Shown: positions 1 through 4,789 of the stretch, one piece after another
How positions within the stretch are numbered: the first letter of the stretch is position 1
Layout of the letters: the number at the start of each line of letters is the position of its first letter
Assembly (NCBI GenBank): GCA_020253895.1
Contig: JADDKG010000324.1
Span: 1-5,179, forward strand
Reading direction: 5' to 3'
Length of the DNA stretch: 5,179 nt
From: Rubrobacter sp.
Lineage (GTDB): Bacteria > Actinomycetota > Rubrobacteria > Rubrobacterales > Rubrobacteraceae
Translations under genes and position numbers: made by a program
The notes under the pieces: model-generated
What the model was told of the DNA's origin: nothing
What the model saw: only the letters and a program-made list of their open reading frames with translations
Databases searched by the model: none

Positions 1-67
1 GGGGGAGGCCGCGCTCTCCCCCGAAGAGCTCGCCCGGGTGCTGGCAGAGAGGGGGCTGGACCCTTGA
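1..67 (+). CDS. C-terminal tail of an unidentified upstream protein (partial)
   Basis: An open frame runs in from the left edge and ends at TGA 65-67. Its last residues read ALSPEELARVLAERGLDP, an amphipathic, probably helical tail with no diagnostic motif, so I cannot name the protein. The stop overlaps the TTG start of the next gene (TTGA), the usual sign of translational coupling, so this is probably the preceding gene of the same operon. In mycobacteria the gene before garA is gcvH, from memory, but nothing in this tail identifies it as GcvH. The reading frame is supported only by its high-GC codon pattern and the overlap geometry. Confidence 0.55.
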   Translation, partial: GEAALSPEELARVLAERGLDP

Positions 68-519
68 GCGGGGCGAGCGTCTGCACGGAGTGCGGCTCCG
101 AGGTCACCCTCGACATGAAGTTCTGCCCCGAGTGCGGCACCCGGCTGGACCACGGCCAGTCTACGGTCTCCTACGCACCGAGCTTCGCCGAGGAAGAGGA
201 GGTGGCCCCTGTTGCCCCCGCCGGGGCCGCGCTCATCGAGCTCGACCAGGTGGAGGGGACGGCCGGGCGCAGGATGCACGACATCTCGCGGGAGGTGGTC
301 ACCGTAGGCCGCCATCCCGAGAGCGACATCTTCCTGGACGACGTCACCGTCTCCAGAAAGCACGCCGAGATCACCCGCAGCGAGGGGGGCTACAGGATCC
401 GGGACGTGGGCTCGCTCAACGGTACCTACGTCAACCGGGTCAGGGTGGACTCGGTGGACCTGCGCAACGGGGACGAGATACAGATCGGCAAGTACAGGTT
501 CAAGTTCGTGTACACCTAG
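64..519 (+). CDS. garA: GarA/OdhI-like FHA-domain signalling protein with N-terminal zinc ribbon
   Basis: This 151-residue cytosolic protein has three parts. Residues 7-24 form a small zinc ribbon with two CxxC knuckles (C7/C10 and C21/C24). Residues 30-55 are an acidic, Ala/Pro-rich linker. Residues about 56-150 are a forkhead-associated phosphothreonine-binding domain with the signature residues G82-R83, S97, H100 and N119-G120-T121. The segments SDIFLDDVTVSRKHAE and DVGSLNGTYVNR match, from memory, mycobacterial GarA almost exactly. GarA is a Ser/Thr-kinase substrate whose FHA domain controls 2-oxoglutarate decarboxylase and glutamate enzymes. The kinase target motif ETTS of GarA is not present as such. 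The linker has STVSY (residues 33-37) at the comparable place, which could be its counterpart. The start is TTG, preceded by GAGAGGGGG at 47-55, and it overlaps the upstream stop. The next in-frame Met (residue 18) would destroy the zinc ribbon, so TTG is preferred. The next gene being ftsR supports the assignment. Confidence 0.86.
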   Translation: MSGASVCTECGSEVTLDMKFCPECGTRLDHGQSTVSYAPSFAEEEEVAPVAPAGAALIELDQVEGTAGRRMHDISREVVTVGRHPESDIFLDDVTVSRKHAEITRSEGGYRIRDVGSLNGTYVNRVRVDSVDLRNGDEIQIGKYRFKFVYT

Positions 520-542
520 GAGGAGATGCAGAGAAAAGGGGA

Positions 543-550
543 GGGGAGGA
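543..550 (+). promoter_or_regulatory. Ribosome binding site deciding the ftsR start
   Basis: GGGGAGGA lies 8 bases before ATG 559, a good Shine-Dalgarno spacing. A perfect AGGAGG at 518-523, overlapping the garA stop codon, sits only 2 bases before the alternative ATG 526, which is too close for normal initiation there. This favours initiation at 559. Confidence 0.6.
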
Positions 551-558
551 ATCCGAGT

Positions 559-1245
559 ATGGACAACGGCGGTGGAAGCCCCAAGGACCACTACACCATA
601 GGCGAGGTCGTAGAGCGGCTCAAGCCGGAGTTCCCCACCCTCTCTGTCAGCAAGATCCGCTACCTCGAGCGGCGCCGGCTGATAAACCTGAACCGGACGC
701 GCGGTGGGTATCGGCTCTTCACCGAGCAGGATGTGGAGCTGCTGCGTTACATCCTGAAGCTGCAGGAGGAGGAGTACCTGCCGCTCAAGGTGATAAAGAA
801 GCGGATAGAGGGCGGGGCGCCGCTCTCCTCGTTCTCCAAGGACTCCGCGGGGGACCTCTCTAAGGTGCTAGAGGAGAGGACCTACACGGCGGAGGAGCTG
901 GCCGACTCTCTTGACGTAGAGGTGAGGTTTATAGAGGAGTTGATCTCGGTCGGCGTCATCGGGAGGGGGGGAGAGCTCACCCAGCGGGACAAGGAGATAG
1001 CCCGGCTGGCGCTTGAGATGGCAAAGTACTCCATCCAGCCGCGGCACCTGCGGGGTATCATGGCCGCCGTGGACCGTGAGGCTGCCCTTTTCAAGCAGGT
1101 TCTTAACCCTGAGCTGCGCAGCGGCGACGAGAAGCGGGTGCAGGAGGCGATGGAGAAGGCCCGGCACCTCGCGGCGGTCGACTCGCGGATGAAGGAGCTC
1201 ATGATGGCCGGCGTCATAGACAGCTTCGACCCGCGTTCTTCATGA
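559..1245 (+). CDS. ftsR: MerR-family transcriptional regulator, FtsR type
   Basis: This 228-residue DNA-binding regulator opens with a MerR winged helix-turn-helix: YTIGEVVERL at residues 12-21, KIRYLERRRLI at 32-42, and the wing residues RTRGGYRLF at 46-54. A helical segment follows to about residue 83. The second half has no metal-binding cysteines and looks like a second MerR-like helix-turn-helix unit (about 108-170) plus a helical tail. This matches the FtsR/Rv1828 family, known in corynebacteria as an activator of ftsZ and found next to garA/odhI across Actinomycetota. Regulation of ftsZ here is inference from the family. ATG 559 is chosen on ribosome binding site spacing. ATG 526 would add 11 residues (MQRKGEGRNPS) of no obvious use. 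The stop overlaps the apt start as ATGA (1242-1245), so the two are probably translationally coupled. Confidence 0.88.
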   Translation: MDNGGGSPKDHYTIGEVVERLKPEFPTLSVSKIRYLERRRLINLNRTRGGYRLFTEQDVELLRYILKLQEEEYLPLKVIKKRIEGGAPLSSFSKDSAGDLSKVLEERTYTAEELADSLDVEVRFIEELISVGVIGRGGELTQRDKEIARLALEMAKYSIQPRHLRGIMAAVDREAALFKQVLNPELRSGDEKRVQEAMEKARHLAAVDSRMKELMMAGVIDSFDPRSS

Positions 1246-1793
1246 GCATCACAGAGCGTACGATCCAGGTTATAAGGAACAGGATCCGCTCTGTTCCCGA
1301 CTACCCGAGCCCCGGCGTGGTCTTCCGGGACATTACCCCGCTGATGGAGGACGGCCCCTCGCTGCACGCCGCGGTGGACGCCCTGGCAGAGGCTACGGGT
1401 CATCTTGACTACGACCGGGTAGTTTCTGCCGAGGCCCGGGGCTTTGTGTTCGGCACCGCTCTTGCCTACCGCTCGCGCAAGGGCCTCGTGCTTGCAAGAA
1501 AGCCGGGCAAGCTCCCGCGGGAGGTGATCTCCGTCTCCTACAAGCTGGAGTACGGTGAGGACTCCCTGGAGATCCACGCCGACTCGATACCTCCCGGCAC
1601 CCGGGTTTTGGTCGCCGACGACCTGCTCGCCACCGGCGGTACCGCCCTCGCTATGTGCGAGCTGGTGGAGAAGTCCGGCGGTCGTGTCGCCGGTTGTGCC
1701 TTCCTAATAGAGCTGGGTTTCCTGGAGGGCCGCAAGCGCCTTGCGGGCTACGATGTGATCTCCCTGATCAACTACGATGACCCCTCTGCCTGA
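1242..1793 (+). CDS. apt: Adenine phosphoribosyltransferase
   Basis: The product converts adenine and PRPP to AMP and pyrophosphate, the purine salvage reaction, in the cytosol. At 183 residues it is the usual family size. Landmarks in order are VVFRDITPL (26-34, N-terminal hood region), SAEARGFVF (62-70), ARKPGKLP (85-92), the flexible-loop region YGEDSLEIH (104-112) and the PRPP-binding loop VLVADDLLATGGTA (122-135). These are characteristic of Apt rather than of other purine or orotate phosphoribosyltransferases. The start ATG overlaps the ftsR stop and has no clear Shine-Dalgarno sequence, which points to coupled translation. The 3' end overlaps the recombinase gene by 17 bases. In many bacteria apt sits by rel/spoT or recJ. 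Its place here after ftsR is less usual. Confidence 0.95.
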   Translation: MSITERTIQVIRNRIRSVPDYPSPGVVFRDITPLMEDGPSLHAAVDALAEATGHLDYDRVVSAEARGFVFGTALAYRSRKGLVLARKPGKLPREVISVSYKLEYGEDSLEIHADSIPPGTRVLVADDLLATGGTALAMCELVEKSGGRVAGCAFLIELGFLEGRKRLAGYDVISLINYDDPSA

Positions 1794-2718
1794 TAACCTC
1801 CCCGAAGAACGCCACCCACACCCCAGCGACGAAGAACGCCTCCTCGCCGTCTACCTCCGGACCCTCTCCAGCCCTCAGACCAAAAAGACCTATAATACAG
1901 AGATACGAGCCTTCCTCTCTTACACAAAAGAGGAGTTCGGCAAAAGGCTGGAAGAGATAACCCCGGAGGACATATCCCTGTACAGGGAGCACGTTACCAA
2001 GCGCTACTCACCTGCAACGGCTGCAAAGAAGCTCACAGCTCTGAGGAGGTTTCTGACCTTCTGCTACATGGGAGGTGTCAGCCGGGTCAACCCGGAGGCC
2101 CTTAAGTTCTTCGCCAAGAGCCCCAGGGTACGGCAGGACCCCTCCTACAACATCCTTACCGAGGATGAGCTCTCCGGGATGCTCTCCGCCGCCAGGGCGG
2201 AAAACCCGAGAGACTATGCCCTGCTCGCGGTGATGGCCGGCTGCGGGCTGCGCGAGGCGGAGGTAGTGGAGCTCAGGGTGGGGGATTTCAGGGAGCATGC
2301 AGACTCCGTTCTCTTGAGGGTGCGTGGCAAGGGAGATAAAGTCAGAAACGTACCTGTCTCGCCAGAGCTCTGGGGTCTCGTTCAGAGGTATATCGTATCC
2401 TCCGGGAGGAGCCTCAGCTCCCAGGTGGATGCCCGGAAGCCGCTCTTTCCATCCAGGGTAGGCAGGGACAGGCCGCTCACCACGAGATCCATACAGAACA
2501 TAGTCAAGAAATACGTGCGGAAGGCAGGCATCAACAAGCCCATCTCGCCGCACTCCATCCGCCACACCGTTGGCACCAACATGGCCATGAACCAGGCGCC
2601 GCTGCTCGTCATCCAGCAGTTCCTCGGCCACTCCGACCCAAAGACCACCCTCCGCTACATCCGGCGGGCAGAGGAACTCGCCTCAAAGGCCTACAAGTAC
2701 AACACCCTTCCCCTCTAA
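1777..2718 (+). CDS. Xer-family tyrosine recombinase (XerC/XerD-like)
   Basis: This 313-residue site-specific DNA recombinase has the two-domain Xer/integrase plan. An N-terminal SAM-like core-binding domain spans about residues 18-105. A C-terminal catalytic domain spans about 125-300. All catalytic residues are visible: R159 in GCGLREAE, K185 in VRGKGDK, H259 and R262 in PHSIRHT, H285 in FLGHSDPKTT, and the nucleophile Y294 in TLRYI. The enzyme should therefore be active. The length fits chromosome-dimer-resolving XerC/XerD proteins (about 300 residues) better than most phage integrases, but XerC, XerD and a small-element integrase cannot be told apart by eye. ATG 1777 overlaps the apt end by 17 bases and lacks a clear Shine-Dalgarno sequence; no other conventional start is near. 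The first part is less GC-rich than its neighbours: a hand count of 1861-1980 gives 59 G+C of 120. A possible recombination site lies directly downstream. Confidence 0.9.
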   Translation: MTPLPDNLPEERHPHPSDEERLLAVYLRTLSSPQTKKTYNTEIRAFLSYTKEEFGKRLEEITPEDISLYREHVTKRYSPATAAKKLTALRRFLTFCYMGGVSRVNPEALKFFAKSPRVRQDPSYNILTEDELSGMLSAARAENPRDYALLAVMAGCGLREAEVVELRVGDFREHADSVLLRVRGKGDKVRNVPVSPELWGLVQRYIVSSGRSLSSQVDARKPLFPSRVGRDRPLTTRSIQNIVKKYVRKAGINKPISPHSIRHTVGTNMAMNQAPLLVIQQFLGHSDPKTTLRYIRRAEELASKAYKYNTLPL

Positions 2719-2723
2719 ACCCT

Positions 2724-2757
2724 CCAACTTCGCATAAGTACAATTCTCGGAAGTTGG
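2724..2757. other. Candidate Xer recombination site (dif-like imperfect palindrome)
   Basis: Two 14-base arms, CCAACTTCGCATAA (2724-2737) and TTCTCGGAAGTTGG (2744-2757), flank a 6-base centre GTACAA. The arms are inverted copies at 11 of 14 positions; the outer 8 pairs are perfect. Tyrosine-recombinase core sites have this plan: two recombinase-binding arms around a 6-8 base crossover region. The 11-base inner left arm ACTTCGCATAA matches, from memory, the XerC half of E. coli dif (GGTGCGCATAA) at 8 of 11 positions, and the B. subtilis one (ACTTCCTAGAA) at 8 of 11. The right arm and the centre match less well. It starts 5 bases after the stop codon of the Xer gene, as single-recombinase Xer genes often lie beside their site. 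The function is inference; the same bases could act as a terminator. Confidence 0.4.
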
Positions 2758-2762
2758 TTTTT
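2724..2762 (+). terminator. Possible Rho-independent terminator after the recombinase gene
   Basis: An 8-base-pair perfect stem (CCAACTTC at 2724-2731 with GAAGTTGG at 2750-2757) is followed at once by five T residues (2758-2762). It sits just after the last + strand gene at a convergent junction, where a terminator is expected. The 18-base loop is long and the stem is only half G+C, so it would be a weak one. On the - strand no T run follows, so it would act only for the + strand operon. This reading competes with, but does not exclude, the recombination-site reading. Confidence 0.45.
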
Positions 2763-3516
2763 ACAGGGAGTAGCGGAGGAAGAGCTCTTCCTCGGAGTAG
2801 TGGACGGAGATCAGGGTGCAGCGGATGGGTCCTGGGGGTGCGCCCGAGGGCTCTACGATGCGCCTGAAGCGATCCTGGGGCTCCATTGAGATCTTGGGCG
2901 CCACGGTGAGGAAGAGCTCCCCGGCGAGACCTCGGGAGATCGCCTCGCCAAAAAGCTTCGGGCCACCCTCTATGAGAACCCTGGATACCCCCAGTCTCTC
3001 ACGGAGCGCCAGGAGGGCCGTGCGAAGTTCTATTTTCCCCGAGGGATCCGGAGGCAGGGGTATCGTGCGTGCCTTACCGGATATGGATCCCGCCCTGCCC
3101 GCGGTAGATGATCCCGGAAGAAGAACCACCGTTCGCTCCGGGGCGGGGTCGAGAAGGTTCTCGAGGGGTACGTCCCCTGTAGAGGTGATTATGATCGCCA
3201 GGGGCTCGGGGGATCTTCTGCCTTCGGAGCCCAGGGACATCCTCTCGGCGCGGAGGGTCCCGGCGCCTACCAGCACGGCGTCGGCCTGTGAGCGGAGGAC
3301 GCGCATGACCTCGCGGTCGGCGCTGCCCCCGATCTTACCCGCCTTGCCCGAGATTGCCGCACCGCCGTCGAGGGTTCCTACGGCGTTCAGGAATACGAAA
3401 GGGAGGTCGCCGTCCCGGGGGTTTCTGTCCGGAAGCGAGATATCCCCGTATATCTCGGGCACCCTCTCGCAGGGAGGCGGATAAAGCCTCAGCCCCTCAG
3501 GAGGAGGCGGCGGCAA
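2761..3516 (-). CDS. Stand-alone RibD C-terminal-type (pyrimidine/dihydrofolate-like) reductase
   Basis: This protein of up to 251 residues consists of one RibD-C reductase domain (about residues 38-250) without the zinc deaminase domain of full-length RibD. Family landmarks are FLNAVGTLDGG (42-52, substrate/cofactor loop), ADAVLVGAGTLRAE (78-91) and VLIEGGPKLFG (180-190), the NADPH-binding glycine motif. Such proteins reduce ribosylamino-pyrimidine intermediates of riboflavin synthesis or related substrates. Without other rib genes here the substrate is unknown. The start is uncertain. TTG 3516 overlaps the end of hflX by 20 bases, has GAGG 9 bases upstream, and gives a Pro-rich N-terminus. 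GTG 3462 is an alternative that still keeps the whole domain. The gene is probably co-transcribed with hflX. It ends with TAA at 2761-2763, beside the convergent gap. Confidence 0.82.
   Translation of the reverse strand: MPPPPPEGLRLYPPPCERVPEIYGDISLPDRNPRDGDLPFVFLNAVGTLDGGAAISGKAGKIGGSADREVMRVLRSQADAVLVGAGTLRAERMSLGSEGRRSPEPLAIIITSTGDVPLENLLDPAPERTVVLLPGSSTAGRAGSISGKARTIPLPPDPSGKIELRTALLALRERLGVSRVLIEGGPKLFGEAISRGLAGELFLTVAPKISMEPQDRFRRIVEPSGAPPGPIRCTLISVHYSEEELFLRYSL
3436..3457. repeat. Perfect 8-base inverted repeat inside the reductase gene
   Basis: CGAGATAT (3436-3443) and ATATCTCG (3450-3457) are exact inverted copies around the 6 bases CCCCGT. The repeat lies in the 5' part of the reductase coding region, a few bases after the alternative GTG start at 3462. 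It is AT-richer than its surroundings. It could form an mRNA hairpin or bind a dimeric protein, or be chance. No function can be assigned. Confidence 0.4.
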
Positions 3517-4789
3517 GCCTGTAGGCCTCGTATCTAGCAGCCTCTTCGCGCGGCAGCGTCACGTCCATGATGACACCCTCCTCGGTGTGCCGGTGGGAGT
3601 GGATCTCCGCCCTGCCGTACAGCCTGCTCGCGGCCGCATAGTCCGCGTGGGGGATCAGGAGATCCAACCTCTCCCACATCCCGGAGATCACCCCGTATAT
3701 CCGCTCCAGGAGCGGACCGCACCCCTCCCTCTCCGCGCTTATCATCACCGCCTCGGGGTAGAGGCCGCGCAGCTGTATTATGCGGTGAGAGGAGAGGAGG
3801 TCGAGCTTGTTGAGGCACAGGATCTCCGCGGGTTGGTGGCCGCCGTCGGGGTTGCGGAGGAGCTCCGAGAGGGTTCTTCTGACGACCTCGATCTCCTCCT
3901 CAAGCTCGGGGCTTGAGGCGTCCGCGCAGAGGACTATGAGATCCGCGTCGCGGGCGGCCTCGAGGGTGGAGGCGAAGGAGTGGACGAGCTGGGTGGGCAG
4001 CTTCCTGATAAACCCCACCGTGTCGGTTACCACGAAGCCGGGGCGGGAGCCTCCATCTGTGGAGGAGCCCTCCACGAGCCGGGTGGTGGTCTCGAGGGTC
4101 TCGAAGAGCCGGTCGCGGGTGGACTTTCCCGCGCCGCTAAGGCGGTTGAGGATGGTGGTCTTCCCAGCGTTTGTGTAGCCCACCAGGGCCACCCTGGGAG
4201 GCCCGCCCTCCCTGAGCCGGGAGCCGCGCACGGCCCGCGAGGCCTCCTCGCTCCTGAGCTTGCGACGGATCACGGAGATCCTCTCCCGGATGGCCCGCCT
4301 GTCGTACTCCAGCTGCTGCTCGCCCGGGCCACGGGTGGCACCACGACCGCCGCCACCGCCGCCACCGGCGAGCCGGCTGAGCTCCGGGTTGCGGCCCTTG
4401 AGGCGCGGGAGCCGGTACTCAAGGTCTGCAAGCTCCACCTGCAGGCGGCTGGCGGCATCCCTGGCGTGGGCCTCGAAGATCCTGATGATAAGCTCCGTGC
4501 GGTCCACCACCACCGCCCCCGCATCCCGCTCCAGAACCCTGGCCTGCGAGGCGGAGAGCTCATCGTCGGCGAGCACGAACGAAGCCCCGCTCTCCTCGAC
4601 GAGCTCCCTGAGCTCCTCGCGCTTGCCGCGCCCGAGATAACCTATACCATCCCGGCGCGCCTGCTCAAGCCTCCCGGCCGCCTCGAGCCCGAGCGTCCCG
4701 GCAAGCCTTCCCAGCTCGTCCAGGTAGCGCTCTTCCCCCGCAGCCACCAGAACCGCTCTGTTCGCGCTTCCCGAAACTTCTTCCATCAC
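3497..4789 (-). CDS. hflX: Ribosome-associated GTPase HflX
   Basis: This 430-residue GTPase binds the large ribosomal subunit. In characterised bacteria it splits stalled or hibernating 70S ribosomes, for example after heat stress. An N-terminal HflX domain covers about residues 10-135, with YLGRGKREEL at 51-60. A glycine-rich loop follows, ending in RGPGEQQLEYDRR (153-165), and then a helical linker. The G domain has G1 GYTNAGKTT (204-212), the switch-I region LFETLETTTR (228-237), G3 DTVGF (256-260), G4 NKLD (327-330) and G5 SA (351-352). All are intact, so GTPase activity is expected. The length is typical. GTG 4789 overlaps the miaA stop as GTGA, and the adjacent ATG 4786 is the alternative. 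No Shine-Dalgarno sequence is visible, but an extended -10 element lies exactly six bases upstream of the GTG. miaA next to hflX is a widespread gene order. The end overlaps the reductase gene. Confidence 0.96.
   Translation of the reverse strand: MMEEVSGSANRAVLVAAGEERYLDELGRLAGTLGLEAAGRLEQARRDGIGYLGRGKREELRELVEESGASFVLADDELSASQARVLERDAGAVVVDRTELIIRIFEAHARDAASRLQVELADLEYRLPRLKGRNPELSRLAGGGGGGGRGATRGPGEQQLEYDRRAIRERISVIRRKLRSEEASRAVRGSRLREGGPPRVALVGYTNAGKTTILNRLSGAGKSTRDRLFETLETTTRLVEGSSTDGGSRPGFVVTDTVGFIRKLPTQLVHSFASTLEAARDADLIVLCADASSPELEEEIEVVRRTLSELLRNPDGGHQPAEILCLNKLDLLSSHRIIQLRGLYPEAVMISAEREGCGPLLERIYGVISGMWERLDLLIPHADYAAASRLYGRAEIHSHRHTEEGVIMDVTLPREEAARYEAYRLAAASS
4346..4363. repeat. 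Two tandem copies of a 9-base unit in the hflX glycine loop
   Basis: ACCGCCGCC is repeated exactly twice (4346-4354 and 4355-4363), then continues ACCGG. On the coding strand it encodes part of the seven-glycine run at HflX residues 142-148, just before RGPGE. Such a run could vary in length by slippage between strains. It lies in a flexible loop, so small changes should be tolerated. Confidence 0.5.

Noticed and set aside
526..558. Upstream ATG 526 as the start of ftsR
   Set aside because: The AGGAGG at 518-523 is only 2 bases from it, and the added 11 residues match nothing. ATG 559 has GGGGAGGA at 8 bases. It remains possible but less likely.
90..863. Long + strand open frame across garA and the start of ftsR
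   Set aside because: It is Arg/Gly/Pro-rich with no domain, and is a GC-driven shadow of two genes with clear family motifs in other frames.
1891..1896. TATAAT on the + strand inside the recombinase gene
   Set aside because: There is no -35-like hexamer at the right distance, no TGn extension, and no start codon at leaderless spacing. It lies within an AT-richer coding stretch.
4341..4370. GC-rich repetitive run that could suggest a microsatellite or protein-binding array
   Set aside because: It encodes the glycine-rich loop expected in HflX before RGPGE, with only two exact 9-base copies. Ordinary codon repetition is enough to explain it.
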